Made by a program: the position numbers and the translations under genes. A stretch of DNA of 64,000 nucleotides from Variovorax sp. PAMC26660 (GTDB lineage: Bacteria; Pseudomonadota; Gammaproteobacteria; Burkholderiales; Burkholderiaceae_C): NCBI RefSeq assembly GCF_014302995.1, contig NZ_CP060295.1, positions 6,439,501 to 6,503,500 of the forward strand, given 5' to 3'. The notes under the pieces are model-generated. The model was not told the DNA's origin. It worked only from the letters and a program-made list of their open reading frames with translations, and did no database searches. This document shows, piece after piece, positions 16,344-26,547 of this stretch (positions are counted from its first letter, which is position 1; the number at the start of each line of letters is the position of its first letter).

Positions 16344-18196
16344 CAGAAGGCGTCCTCGGGCAAAGCGGTACAGGTCGGGTCGCGGCTTTCGACCACGTTG
16401 AGCCAGGCACCGATTTTCGGCAGCTCGTAGTGGAAGAAGTAGTCCGTCGCGCCAATCTTGCCAGCTGTTACCGCTCTCGCCTTTTCGCTGTCGATCTCCA
16501 GGGCGCGCTGCGCCACGTCCAGCCAGATCCAGGCCAGCACCGTGTGGCCGAACGCCTGCATGTACGGCACGGCGTTGGCCAGCGCGTCGGCCGGGTCGCC
16601 GGTGGACCATGCGGCCTCGGTGGCGCTGCCGATGCGCTGCAGCGCGGCGCCCAGCGCCTTGGCGTTGGCCGCCAGCGCCGGCACCTTGGCCGCGCGGGCG
16701 ATGGTGGCGGTGATGCGGCCGGCCAGCAGTTGCAGGCCACGGCCCTTTTCCATCAGCACCTTGCGGCCCAGCAGGTCGGCCGCCTGGATGCCGTGCGTGC
16801 CCTCGTGGATCATGTTCAGGCGGTTGTCGCGCCAGTACTGCTCCACCGGAAAGTCGCGCGTGTAGCCGTAGCCGCCGTGCACCTGGATCGCGAGCGAATT
16901 GGCTTCCAGGCACCACTCGCTCGGCCAGCTCTTGGCGATGGGCGTGAGCACTTCGAGCAGCAGGCGTGCATCGTCGGCCGATTGCGCCTGCCCCGTCTTC
17001 TGTTCGTCGACCAGCTTGGCGCAGTACAGCTCCAGCGCCAGCGCGCCTTCGCAATACGCCTTCTGCGCGAGCAGCATGCGGCGCACGTCGGCGTGTTCGA
17101 TGATGCGGACCTGCGGCGCGGCCGAGTCTTTGACCACGGCTGCCCCTGCTGCTTCCGGCTTCTTCACCAGCCGGCCTTGCGGACGGCTCTTGGCGTATTC
17201 GAGCGAGGCGTGATAGCCCGCCATGCCGAGCATGGTGGCGGCTGTGCCGACGCCGATGCGTGCCTCGTTCATCATGTGGAACATGCAGTGCAGGCCCTTG
17301 CCCGGAGCGCCGACCAGGTAGCCGACAGCACCCGCCTTGCCATCGACCGGATACTTGCCCTCGCCGAAGTTCAGCAGCGTGTTGGTGGTGCCGCGCCAGC
17401 CCAGCTTGTGGTTCAGGCCCGCGAGCGCCACGTCGTTGCGGTCGCCGGTCAGTGCGCCCTTCGTGTCCACCATGCGCTTGGGCACGATGAACAGCGAGAT
17501 GCCGCGCGTGCCCGGCACCAGCTTGCCGTTTTCGTCCGGAATCTTGGCCAGCACGATGTGCACGATGTTCTCGGTCAGCTCGTGGTCGCCGGACGAGATC
17601 CACATCTTGTTGCCCGTGAGGCGGTAGCGCGGGCCCAGCGGGTCGTTCTGGAAATCGGCGCTATCGGGCACGGCGCGCGTGGCCACGTCGCTCAGCGACG
17701 AACCGGCCTGCGGCTCCGACAGGCACATGGTGCCGGCCCAGCGGCCCGAAAATTCGTTCTTGGCGAACACCTCTTTCTGCATCTCGGTGCCGTGCACCAT
17801 CAGCAGGTTGGCGTTGCCGCTCGTGAGCATGTTCGAGCCAATGCTCACCGAAGCCATCGCGAAGAAGCTGTTGGCCGCGGCGGACAGCGTGTACGGCAGT
17901 TGCATGCCGCCGATGTCGTAGTCCTGCGCGGCGCTCATCATTCCCGATTCGACAAAAGCCTTGTGCGCATCGTGCGTGGCCTTCGGCAAGATGACCTTCT
18001 CGCCATCGAAATGCGGCTCCTGCAGGTCGACCGTGCGGTTGAACGGCGCGTACTTCTCGCGCGCAATGCGCTCGCAGGTGTCGAGCACCGCATCGAAGGT
18101 TTCGCGCGAGTGGTCGGCAAAGCGTTCGCGCTGGTTGAGAGCTTCGGCGTCGAGCCAGTCGTACAGGAGGAAATCGAGGGTGGAACGCAGGCTCAT
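16343..18196 (-). CDS. Acyl-CoA dehydrogenase, long DmdC-like form
   Basis: The 617-residue flavoenzyme is longer than short-chain dehydrogenases (about 380) and fits the 600-residue class with an added C-terminal helical domain, such as DmdC and AcdB. Visible motifs are CLSEPQAGSSLSDV, NKMWISSGDHEL and HGGYGYTRDFPVEQYWRDNR. It introduces the alpha,beta double bond into an acyl-CoA, passing electrons to ETF. It is flanked by a thioesterase gene (21 bp upstream) and the small membrane protein (1-base overlap). DmdC acts on 3-methylmercaptopropionyl-CoA, but the substrate here cannot be assigned. Confidence 0.9.
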   Translation of the reverse strand: MSLRSTLDFLLYDWLDAEALNQRERFADHSRETFDAVLDTCERIAREKYAPFNRTVDLQEPHFDGEKVILPKATHDAHKAFVESGMMSAAQDYDIGGMQLPYTLSAAANSFFAMASVSIGSNMLTSGNANLLMVHGTEMQKEVFAKNEFSGRWAGTMCLSEPQAGSSLSDVATRAVPDSADFQNDPLGPRYRLTGNKMWISSGDHELTENIVHIVLAKIPDENGKLVPGTRGISLFIVPKRMVDTKGALTGDRNDVALAGLNHKLGWRGTTNTLLNFGEGKYPVDGKAGAVGYLVGAPGKGLHCMFHMMNEARIGVGTAATMLGMAGYHASLEYAKSRPQGRLVKKPEAAGAAVVKDSAAPQVRIIEHADVRRMLLAQKAYCEGALALELYCAKLVDEQKTGQAQSADDARLLLEVLTPIAKSWPSEWCLEANSLAIQVHGGYGYTRDFPVEQYWRDNRLNMIHEGTHGIQAADLLGRKVLMEKGRGLQLLAGRITATIARAAKVPALAANAKALGAALQRIGSATEAAWSTGDPADALANAVPYMQAFGHTVLAWIWLDVAQRALEIDSEKARAVTAGKIGATDYFFHYELPKIGAWLNVVESRDPTCTALPEDAF

Positions 18197-18217
18197 GATG
18201 GTCGTCTCTTCGGTCGT

Positions 18218-18670
18218 CTATTTCTTGGGTTCGGGCAGCGTCGCGATGGTGCCCTGCGCCAGCGCGCAGAGCTTCTCGACGCCGCCATTCACGGCGAATA
18301 CTTCGCAGGTGCAGACGGCTTGCGAACTGCCGGTGTGCACGGCCTTGGCGCGCGCGACCAGGCGCTCGCCGAGTGCCGGCCGCACATAGTTGATCTTGAA
18401 TTCGGAAGTCACCACCGGCACGCGCAATGCGGCGCCGCCGGCAAAGGTCAGCGCGTTGTCGGCCATGTAGCTCACGATGCCGCCGTGAGCAAAACCGTTC
18501 TGCTGCTTCAACTGCGCGGAGAGCGGCAACTGAAGCTCGGCCTGGCCCGGCGAGAGCGCGTGCAGTTCCGCGCCGATCAGCGCGCTGAACGGCTGTGCCG
18601 CCAGCACGCTGCGCCCGTAGGCCAGAGCGGCTTCGGGCGAGACCTCCTGGTCATGGCCCAAGCCGGCCAT
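18218..18670 (-). CDS. PaaI-family thioesterase
   Basis: The 150-residue hotdog protein shows NGFAHGGIVSYMADNALTFAGG (HGG plus the long hotdog helix) at about 60-80 and a FKINYVRPALGERL strand. It would release free acid from acyl-CoA. It starts 2 bp after the thiolase stop codon and ends 21 bp before the acyl-CoA dehydrogenase gene, so it belongs to the same operon. It is a different sequence from the other thioesterase at 14101. Confidence 0.88.
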   Translation of the reverse strand: MAGLGHDQEVSPEAALAYGRSVLAAQPFSALIGAELHALSPGQAELQLPLSAQLKQQNGFAHGGIVSYMADNALTFAGGAALRVPVVTSEFKINYVRPALGERLVARAKAVHTGSSQAVCTCEVFAVNGGVEKLCALAQGTIATLPEPKK

Positions 18671-18672
18671 GG

Positions 18673-19848
<1,176 letters not shown>

Positions 19849-19888
19849 GGTGAGGTCCTTTGAAGATGGAAGGGAAAGAGGTTGGTCG

Positions 19889-21364
19889 TCATGGCGCCGG
19901 AGCAGCGTTGGTGTTGCTCAGGAGCTGGTGATAGAAGCCGATCATCTCGCCGTAGTTGGAGACGGCCAGGCGTTCGTTGTTGCCGTGGAAGCGCGCCAGG
20001 TCTTCGCCCTTCACCCGGAACGGCGAGAAGCGGAAGACGGCGTCGCTCACGAGGCTGAAGTGGCGCGAGTCGGTGGCGGCGGTCATCAGGCCGGGGGCCA
20101 CGACGGCGTCGGGGAAAGTCTGGCGCACGGCCTGCTGGATCGAGCGGTAGCCGGTGCTGTCGGTCGGCGACACGGGCGAAGGCTCCGAATTGCCGGGGTA
20201 CTGCTTGATCTTGATGTCGTCGTTGGCCAGGGCCTTGCGAAGATGCGCCTCGACACTCGCGATGGTGTCGCCCGGCAGGATGCGGAAGTTGACGGCAGCC
20301 TCGGCGCGGCCGGGCAGCACGTTGTCCTTGTTGCCGGCGCGCACGATGGTCAGTGCCGTGGTCGTGCGCAGCATGGCGTTGCTGCTCGGGCTCTTTTCGA
20401 GCTGGCCCAGCACCAGCGGCTCGGTGAGCCACAGGTTGGACAACATCACGCGGTTGACGCCGCTCATCTCGGGCGCCAGCGCACCGAACATCTGGCCGGC
20501 CACACCCGTGATGCCACCGGGCATCGGGCTGGCTTCGAGCCGTGCCAGCGCCGCGCTCATGCTGCCGATGGCGCTGTGCTGCGGCGGCATCGACGAATGG
20601 CCGGGCGCGGTGTCGAGCGACAGGAAGAAAGTGCCGTAGCCCTTTTCGGCCAGGCCGATGAGCGCCGCGGGCTTGGAGAGGCCCGGGAGCACGCCGTCGA
20701 GCACCAGCAGGCCTTCGTCGAGCACCCAGTCAAGGCGCACGTTGCGCGACTTGAGCAGTTCGGCAATCGGCAGCGCACCGCGCAGGCCGCTCACTTCCTC
20801 GTCGTCGCCCATCACGAGGTAGACGGTCTGCTTCGGCTTGAAGCCGCTGCCGATGAGAAGCTCGATGGCTTCCATCTGCGCGAAGAGATTGCTCTTGTTG
20901 TCGAGCGTGCCGCGGCCCCAGATGAAGCCGTCCTTGATCTCGCCGCTGAAGGGGTCGACCGTCCACGCCTTCTCGGTGCCCGGAGCGATGGGCACCATGT
21001 CCTGGTGCGCCATCAGCGCAATGGGCTTGCCCGAAGGGTCCGTGCCGGTCCATGTATAGAGCAGCGCCTTGTTGCCCACGACTTCCTTCTTCAAGGTGGC
21101 GTGGACTTTGGGGAACTGCTGTTCGAGGTAGGCATGCAGCTTGTCGAACTCGGCCGCGTTGGCGGCCGGGTCGTCCATGCCCGACACCGTGCGGAACGTG
21201 ATTGCCGTGGACAGCCGCTTGGCTGCTGCCTGCAGGTCGATGTCCAGCTTGGGTGCGGGCGCCACCGCCAGTTGCTGCGATGGCGTGGTCCAGGTCTTGA
21301 CCGCCACGGCGGCCACCAGCAAGACGATTGCCAGCAGCAGCCCGAGAAAGATGCGTTTCAACAT
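19889..21364 (-). CDS. Membrane-anchored M20 peptidase (PM20D1/carboxypeptidase S-like)
   Basis: The 491-residue protein begins with a single hydrophobic helix (residues 5-22) that would leave the catalytic domain in the periplasm. M20 metal-site motifs are present: AHQDMVP (His, Asp), GRGTLDNK (bridging Asp), GDDEEVSG (Glu) and a C-terminal ATDSRHF with the last His. The length and these motif forms match the PM20D1/CPS1 branch, whose animal member makes and hydrolyses N-fatty-acyl amino acids. The gene lies within a beta-oxidation operon, 31 bp after fadB-like and 40 bp before the thiolase. Hydrolysis of an acylated amino acid that feeds the pathway is an attractive but unproven idea. Confidence 0.88.
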   Translation of the reverse strand: MLKRIFLGLLLAIVLLVAAVAVKTWTTPSQQLAVAPAPKLDIDLQAAAKRLSTAITFRTVSGMDDPAANAAEFDKLHAYLEQQFPKVHATLKKEVVGNKALLYTWTGTDPSGKPIALMAHQDMVPIAPGTEKAWTVDPFSGEIKDGFIWGRGTLDNKSNLFAQMEAIELLIGSGFKPKQTVYLVMGDDEEVSGLRGALPIAELLKSRNVRLDWVLDEGLLVLDGVLPGLSKPAALIGLAEKGYGTFFLSLDTAPGHSSMPPQHSAIGSMSAALARLEASPMPGGITGVAGQMFGALAPEMSGVNRVMLSNLWLTEPLVLGQLEKSPSSNAMLRTTTALTIVRAGNKDNVLPGRAEAAVNFRILPGDTIASVEAHLRKALANDDIKIKQYPGNSEPSPVSPTDSTGYRSIQQAVRQTFPDAVVAPGLMTAATDSRHFSLVSDAVFRFSPFRVKGEDLARFHGNNERLAVSNYGEMIGFYHQLLSNTNAAPAP

Positions 21365-21395
21365 TGGCGGTCGGTGTCCTGTCTGTGCTTCGATA

Positions 21396-23501
21396 TCAGC
21401 TGAACTGCTTGCCTTCGGCGACCAGCTTCTGGATCAGCGGTGCGGGCTGCCAGAACTCGGCGTCGTCGCGCGGGTTCTTGGCAAAACGCTTCATCGACTC
21501 GGCCACGTTGTACAGGCCGACTTGCGATGCGTAGTGCATCGGGCCGCCGCGCCAGATCGGAAAGCCATAGCCGGTGAGGTACACCATGTCGATGTCGCCA
21601 GACTTCGAGGCAATGCCGTCTTCGAGGATGTGTGCGCCTTCGTTGACCAATGCGTACACCAGGCGTTGCACGATCTCTTCATCGGAAATCTTGCGCGGCG
21701 TGATGCCCAGTTCCTTGCGGTGGTCTTCGATCATCTTGTTGACGAGGTCCGAAGGAATCGCATCGCGCTTGCCGGCCTGGTAGTCGTACCACCCTGCCCC
21801 GGTCTTCTGGCCGAAGCGGCCCAGTTCGCAGAGCTTGTCGGCCGTGCGGCTGTACTTCATGTCGGCACGCTCGGTGGCGCGGCGCTTGCGAATCGCCCAG
21901 CCGATGTCGTTGCCGGCCAGGTCGCCCATGCGGAACGGGCCCATGGCAAAACCGAACTTCTCGATGGCCTTGTCGACCTGTTGCGGCAGTGCACCTTCGT
22001 CCAACAGGAAGCCGGCCTGGCGCGAATACTGCTCGATCATGCGGTTGCCGATGAAGCCGTCGCACACGCCCGAGACCACCGAGGTCTTCTTGATCTTCTT
22101 GCCGATGGCCATCACCGTGGCGAGCACGTCCTTGGCGGTGGCCTTGCCGCGCACCACTTCGAGCAGCTTCATCACGTTGGCCGGGCTGAAGAAGTGCATG
22201 CCGACCACGTCCTGCGGACGGTCGGTGAACGATGCGATCTTGTCGACGTCGAGCGTGGAGGTGTTCGAGGCCAGGATCGCGCCCTTCTTGGCGACGCGGT
22301 CGAGTTCCTTGAAGACCTTTTCCTTGACGCCGATTTCTTCGAACACGGCTTCGATGATCAGGTCGGCATCTTTCAGGTCGTCGTAGCTCAGCGTGGTGCT
22401 CAAGAGCGCCATGCGTTGCTCGTACTTGTCCTGCTTGAGCTTGCCCTTCTTGACCTGGGCTTCGTAGTTCTTCTTGATGGTGGCCACGCCGCGGTCGAGC
22501 GCGTCCTGCTTCATCTCGAGAATCTTGACGGGGATGCCCGCGTTCAGGAAGTTCATCGAGATGCCGCCGCCCATGGTGCCGGCGCCGATCACACCCACGG
22601 CCTTGATGTCGCGCTTGGGCGTGTCTTCGGGCACGTCGGGAATCTTGCTCGCGGCGCGCTCGGCCATGAACAGGTGGCGCAGGGCCAGCGATTCGGGCGT
22701 GAACATCAGCGCGGTGAACAGGCGGCGCTCTTCGGCCATGCCGTCGTCGAACTTCATCTTCGTCGCGGCTTGCACGGCGTCGATGCACTTGAGCGGTGCC
22801 GGGTAGTTCTTCGACATGCCGCCGACCATGTTCTTGGTGAACTGGAAGTAGGCATCGCCTTGCGGGTGCTTGCACGGCAGGTTGCGTACCAGCGGCAGCG
22901 CTTCACCGGTCTTGCCGGCCACGCTCTTGGCAAAGGCCACGGCCTCTTCGAACACCGACTCGGGCGAGGCAGCCAGCTTGTCGAACAGCTTCTGGCCTGG
23001 CAGGCTGGCCAGCACTTCGGAGCGCACGGCCTCGCCGCTGACGATCATGTTCAGTGCGGTTTCCACGCCGAGCACGCGCGGCAGGCGCTGCGTGCCGCCG
23101 GCGCCGGGCAGCAGGCCCAGCTTGACTTCGGGGAGTGCCACGGCGGTGCCGGGAGCGGCCACGCGGTAGTGGCAGCCCAGGGCCAGTTCAAGGCCGCCGC
23201 CCATGCACACCGAATGGATGGCAGCGACGATGGGCTTGGGCGAGGCTTCGAGCGCGAGGATCACGCTGAGCAGGTTGGGTTCTTGCAGCGCCTTGGGCGT
23301 GCCGAATTCCTTGATGTCCGCGCCGCCCGAGAACGCCTTGCCGGCGCCCGTGAGGACGATGGCCTTGACGGCGTCGTCGGCATTGGCCTTGGCCAGGCCA
23401 TCGGTGATGCCGATGCGGGTCGAGAAACCGAGACCGTTGACCGGAGGGTTGGTCAGTGTGATCACGGCGACATCGCCGAGCACTTTGTATTCAGCCGTCA
23501 T
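21396..23501 (-). CDS. FadB-like enoyl-CoA hydratase / 3-hydroxyacyl-CoA dehydrogenase
   Basis: The 701-residue fusion has an N-terminal crotonase domain (about 1-190, with [16 protein letters not shown] and the oxyanion-hole segment [13 protein letters not shown]). A Rossmann dehydrogenase follows from about 297 ([12 protein letters not shown]) with the substrate segment [20 protein letters not shown], and then two C-terminal helical domains. It performs the hydration and oxidation steps of beta-oxidation. The ATG at 23501 is chosen because the protein family starts there and AAGGA lies upstream. The frame runs further upstream only through repeat DNA. Confidence 0.93.
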   Translation of the reverse strand: MTAEYKVLGDVAVITLTNPPVNGLGFSTRIGITDGLAKANADDAVKAIVLTGAGKAFSGGADIKEFGTPKALQEPNLLSVILALEASPKPIVAAIHSVCMGGGLELALGCHYRVAAPGTAVALPEVKLGLLPGAGGTQRLPRVLGVETALNMIVSGEAVRSEVLASLPGQKLFDKLAASPESVFEEAVAFAKSVAGKTGEALPLVRNLPCKHPQGDAYFQFTKNMVGGMSKNYPAPLKCIDAVQAATKMKFDDGMAEERRLFTALMFTPESLALRHLFMAERAASKIPDVPEDTPKRDIKAVGVIGAGTMGGGISMNFLNAGIPVKILEMKQDALDRGVATIKKNYEAQVKKGKLKQDKYEQRMALLSTTLSYDDLKDADLIIEAVFEEIGVKEKVFKELDRVAKKGAILASNTSTLDVDKIASFTDRPQDVVGMHFFSPANVMKLLEVVRGKATAKDVLATVMAIGKKIKKTSVVSGVCDGFIGNRMIEQYSRQAGFLLDEGALPQQVDKAIEKFGFAMGPFRMGDLAGNDIGWAIRKRRATERADMKYSRTADKLCELGRFGQKTGAGWYDYQAGKRDAIPSDLVNKMIEDHRKELGITPRKISDEEIVQRLVYALVNEGAHILEDGIASKSGDIDMVYLTGYGFPIWRGGPMHYASQVGLYNVAESMKRFAKNPRDDAEFWQPAPLIQKLVAEGKQFS

Positions 23502-23520
23502 GCTGCGTTCCTTGGTGTGT

Positions 23521-23556
23521 GAAGAAAAAGAAGAAAAAGCACGAGTGTTCTTTTTC
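23521..23556 (-). terminator. Possible terminator between livF and the fadB-like gene
   Basis: On the minus strand GAAAAAG and CTTTTTC pair around an inner CAC/GTG, followed by a 12-base T-rich tract at 23521-23532. It lies 183 bp beyond the livF stop and just before the fadB-like start. The stem is A/T-rich, so its strength is doubtful. Confidence 0.4.
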
Positions 23557-23641
23557 AGGGATTTTAGGCTTTTGTCGCGACGCAACAATGGCACGCAGTC
23601 GCTGTCGAGACAAGGCCTTCCATGAAGAGGGTGGGCCATTC

Positions 23642-23733
23642 GGGGAACACCGCGGAACCGGCTTTGCCGGGCCGCTGGTGTTGCCCCCTGCAAGGGGGTT
23701 GGCGTAGCGACACGAAGTGCGCGAAGCCTGGGG
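23642..23733. repeat. REP-like palindromic element
   Basis: Bases 23642-23687 fold into one long hairpin (GGGGAACACCGCGG against CCGCTGGTGTTGCCCC, with CCGGC-TTT-GCCGG at the tip). It is followed by CCCCC-TGCAA-GGGGG (23684-23698) and an ACACGAAGTG-containing tail ending in GGGGG. A related block is at 43376-43425. Similar GC-rich repeats are, from memory, frequent between genes in Comamonadaceae. Confidence 0.7.
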
Positions 23734-23738
23734 GTTTG

Positions 23739-24434
23739 CTAAACCTCCAGCCATTCCTTGCGGGTGGTGGCATCGGCGCGCAGGCTGTCGGGCGTGCCGT
23801 CGAACACGATGCTGCCGTGGCCCATGACGAGCGCGCGGTCGGAAATTTGCATGGCAATGGTCAGCTTCTGCTCGATCAGCAGCACCGAGATGCCCTTGTC
23901 CTTCAACGTGCGCAGGTACTGCCCCACCAGCTCGACGATCTTGGGCGCAAGGCCTTCGGTCGGCTCGTCGATGATGATGAGATCGGGGTCGCCCATCAGC
24001 GTGCGGCACAGCGTGAGCATCTGCTGCTCGCCACCCGAGAGCACGCCGGCCTCGTTGTGCTGGCGCTCCTTCAGGCGCGGGAACATGTCGTACATGTCGT
24101 CGAACTGCCAGCGGCTGCCCTTGCCGTTGCCCTTCTGTCCCAGCAGCAGGTTCTGGTGCACCGTGAGCTTGGGAAAGATCTCGCGGTTCTCGGGCACGTA
24201 GCCCAGCCCCATGTGCGCGATCTCGTAGGCCTTGCGGCGCAGGATGTTCTGCCCCTTCCAGTGCAGTCCGCCCTCGGCATGCACCAGGCCCATGATGGCC
24301 TTGGCGGTGGTCGAGCGGCCGGAGCCGTTGCGGCCCAGCAGCGCGACGATTTCGCCGGGGTTCACGTTGAAGGAAACGCCATGCAGCACATGGCTCTTGC
24401 CATAGTAGGCGTGGATGTCTTGAAGCTTCAGCAT
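23739..24434 (-). CDS. livF: Branched-chain-type ABC transporter ATPase LivF, Walker A Lys replaced by Arg
   Basis: The 231-residue ATPase has the LivF length and order: Q-loop region, signature LSGGEQQML, Walker B LIIIDEPTEGLAP and a switch His region. The Walker A motif reads GRNGSGRST, with Arg40 in place of the invariant lysine; the codon is CGC. The partner LivG keeps a normal Walker A, so this protein may be the weak or structural half of the ATPase pair. It powers import through LivH-LivM. It starts 1 bp after livG ends. The start at 24434 gives the family N terminus MLKLQDIHAYYG. Confidence 0.92.
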   Translation of the reverse strand: MLKLQDIHAYYGKSHVLHGVSFNVNPGEIVALLGRNGSGRSTTAKAIMGLVHAEGGLHWKGQNILRRKAYEIAHMGLGYVPENREIFPKLTVHQNLLLGQKGNGKGSRWQFDDMYDMFPRLKERQHNEAGVLSGGEQQMLTLCRTLMGDPDLIIIDEPTEGLAPKIVELVGQYLRTLKDKGISVLLIEQKLTIAMQISDRALVMGHGSIVFDGTPDSLRADATTRKEWLEV

Positions 24435-24435
24435 G

Positions 24436-25206
24436 TCAGTGTCCCGCTCCCTGTGCGTCGGCAACCGAGGAGCCAAGGTAAGCCTCTTGCACGCGTGCAT
24501 TGGCGCGCACGGCCGCGGGCGTGTCGAAGGCAATCACTTCGCCGTACACCACCACCGCGATCTTGTCGGCCAGGCCGAAGACCACGCCCATGTCGTGCTC
24601 CACCGTCAACAGGGTCTTGCCCGTCGTGACGTGCTTGATGAGCGAGATGAAGTGCGAGGTCTCGGTCTTGCTCATGCCGGCCGTGGGCTCGTCCAGCAAG
24701 ATGACGCCCGCCCCACCCGCAATGGTCACGCCGATCTCCAGCGCACGCTGTTCGGCATACGTGAGGTTGACCGCATGCACGTCGCGCTTGCGCTCCAGCC
24801 CGATCTGGCGAACCAGCTCCTCGGTGCGCGCGTTGGCATCGTCCAGGTTCGAGAGAAAGCGCAGGAAGGTGTACTTGTAGCCCAGGCTCCACAGCACGCC
24901 GCAGCGCAGGTTCTCGAAGACGGTGAGCTTCGGAAAGATGTTGGTGATCTGGAAGCTGCGCGACAGGCCCAGCCGGTTGATCTCGTATGGCTTCATGCCG
25001 TCGATGCGCTGCCCGTTGAGCAGCACCTCGCCGCTGGTGGGCGCAAGGCGCCCGCTGATCAGGTTGAACAGCGTAGACTTGCCCGCGCCGTTCGGCCCGA
25101 TGATGGCGATGCGCTCGCCCGACTTCACCGCCAGGTCGATGCCGCGAATGATGTCGGTCTTGCCGAAGCTCTTTCGCAGGCTTTTGAGTTCGAGTGAATA
25201 GCTCAT
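24436..25206 (-). CDS. livG: Branched-chain-type ABC transporter ATPase LivG
   Basis: The 256-residue ATPase has an intact Walker A (GPNGAGKST near residue 40), the LivG-specific insert after the Q-loop (SFQITNIFPKLTVFENL), Walker B VILLDEPTAGM and switch His in TVEHDM. The signature motif is the divergent LTYAEQRALEIG rather than LSGGQ, in the position where LivG proteins usually have LSYGDQR-like forms. It overlaps the upstream livM gene by four bases and abuts livF, so the unit is clearly one operon. Confidence 0.93.
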   Translation of the reverse strand: MSYSLELKSLRKSFGKTDIIRGIDLAVKSGERIAIIGPNGAGKSTLFNLISGRLAPTSGEVLLNGQRIDGMKPYEINRLGLSRSFQITNIFPKLTVFENLRCGVLWSLGYKYTFLRFLSNLDDANARTEELVRQIGLERKRDVHAVNLTYAEQRALEIGVTIAGGAGVILLDEPTAGMSKTETSHFISLIKHVTTGKTLLTVEHDMGVVFGLADKIAVVVYGEVIAFDTPAAVRANARVQEAYLGSSVADAQGAGH

Positions 25207-26543
25207 GCCGTCTCCCGCCGCTTGATCTCGGCTTCAATTTCTTCTTGTGCCTGACCCCATACCCGCGCGAAGCGACGGCGTACGACCTCGAAGATGCCCA
25301 GGCCCACCACCAGCAATGCACCGGCAACGATCCAGCTCGCGGCCGATGAGGTGTCCAGCGTCATGCCCGCGAACGGCACCGTCGGGCCGAGCGCTGCATT
25401 GAGCTGCATGTGATAGATCATCTCGACGATGGCCGCCGCACCCGCGAGCATGATGGCCGCGCCGATGAACAGGCCCACGTAGAGCAGGTAGAAGCGCTTG
25501 ATCTTGCCGAACAGCGCCACGCGCACGTTCATCATGATCAGGCTGGCCACGCCGCCGGGCGCGAACATCACCATCAGCAGGAACACCAGGCCCACGTACA
25601 GCAGCCAGGCCTTGCTCAGCTCGGACAGCAACACCAGCGCAAACACCAGCAGTGCCGCACCGATGATCGGCCCGAAGAAGAAGGTGGCGCCACCCAGGAA
25701 GGTGAACAGCAGGTAGCTGCCCGAGCGCAGCCCGTTCAGGCTGTCGGCCGCATTCACGATCTCGAAGTTGATCGCCGCCAACCCGCCGCCGATGCCGGCG
25801 AAGAAGCCCGCGATGATGAAGGCGAAGTAGCGCACGCGCTGCGTGTTGTAGCCGATGAACTCGACGCGCTCGGGGTTGTCGCGCACCGCGTTCAGCATGC
25901 GTCCGAGCGGCGTGCCGGTGAAGGCGAACATGAGCCCGGTGCAGATGAAGCAGTACACGGCGATCAGGTAATACACCTGGTTCTGCGGCCCGAAGTTGAT
26001 GCCGAAGAACGAAGCGCCGTACACGCGGTTGGTGGTGATGCCGCCTTCGCCGCCGAAGAAGCTGGGGAACATCAGCGCCATTGCGGCCACCAACTCGCCA
26101 AGGCCGAGCGTGATCATCGCGAAGGTGGTGCCCGACTTCTTGGTCGACACGTAGCCGAACACGACGGCGAAGAACATGCCGCCCAGGCCACCCACGAGCG
26201 GAATGAGCACCAGCGGAATCGGCAGGCTGCCCTTGCTCGCGATGTTCATCGCATGAATGGCGACGAACGAGCCGAGCCCGACATACACCGCATGCCCGAA
26301 GCTGAGCATGCCGCCCTGCCCCAGCAGGATGTTGTAGCTCAGGCAGATGATGATGAGGTAGCCGATCTGCGACAGCATGGTCAGCGCCAGGCTGCTCGTG
26401 AAGAGCATCGGCGCGACGATCAACAGCAAGGCGAACATCGACCAGATCAGGATGCGGCCGATGTTCAGCGGCTTGAAGCGGTAGTAGCGCACAGGCGTCG
26501 GCGCAGGGGGCTGCGTGGAAGTCGTTGTGGTTGCAGTGGTCAT
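25203..26543 (-). CDS. livM: Branched-chain-type ABC transporter permease LivM
   Basis: The 446-residue inner-membrane permease has the LivM hallmark GQGGMLSFGHAVYVGLGSF near residue 75 and the EAA-like loop GRMLNAVRDNPERVEFIGYNTQRVRYFAF near 215. It is longer than typical LivM (about 320-360) because of extra C-terminal transmembrane segments after residue 330, which end in a charged tail. It forms the channel with LivH. The first 20 residues are Thr/Pro-rich. It overlaps livG by four bases and follows livH by 4 bp. Confidence 0.92.
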   Translation of the reverse strand: MTTATTTTSTQPPAPTPVRYYRFKPLNIGRILIWSMFALLLIVAPMLFTSSLALTMLSQIGYLIIICLSYNILLGQGGMLSFGHAVYVGLGSFVAIHAMNIASKGSLPIPLVLIPLVGGLGGMFFAVVFGYVSTKKSGTTFAMITLGLGELVAAMALMFPSFFGGEGGITTNRVYGASFFGINFGPQNQVYYLIAVYCFICTGLMFAFTGTPLGRMLNAVRDNPERVEFIGYNTQRVRYFAFIIAGFFAGIGGGLAAINFEIVNAADSLNGLRSGSYLLFTFLGGATFFFGPIIGAALLVFALVLLSELSKAWLLYVGLVFLLMVMFAPGGVASLIMMNVRVALFGKIKRFYLLYVGLFIGAAIMLAGAAAIVEMIYHMQLNAALGPTVPFAGMTLDTSSAASWIVAGALLVVGLGIFEVVRRRFARVWGQAQEEIEAEIKRRETA

Positions 26544-26547
26544 GGCG

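Noticed and set aside
23502..23693. N-terminal extension of the FadB-like protein
   Set aside because: It would run through a terminator-like hairpin and repeat DNA; the crotonase domain starts at the ATG at 23501.
23519..23707. Plus-strand short frame starting with a lysine run
   Set aside because: It is the A-rich terminator tract read as codons followed by the palindromic repeat; no ribosome site or homology pattern.
23739..24434. LivF as a pseudogene because of the Walker A change
   Set aside because: The frame is full length, all other ABC motifs are intact and it lies in a tight operon, so a variant ATPase is more likely.
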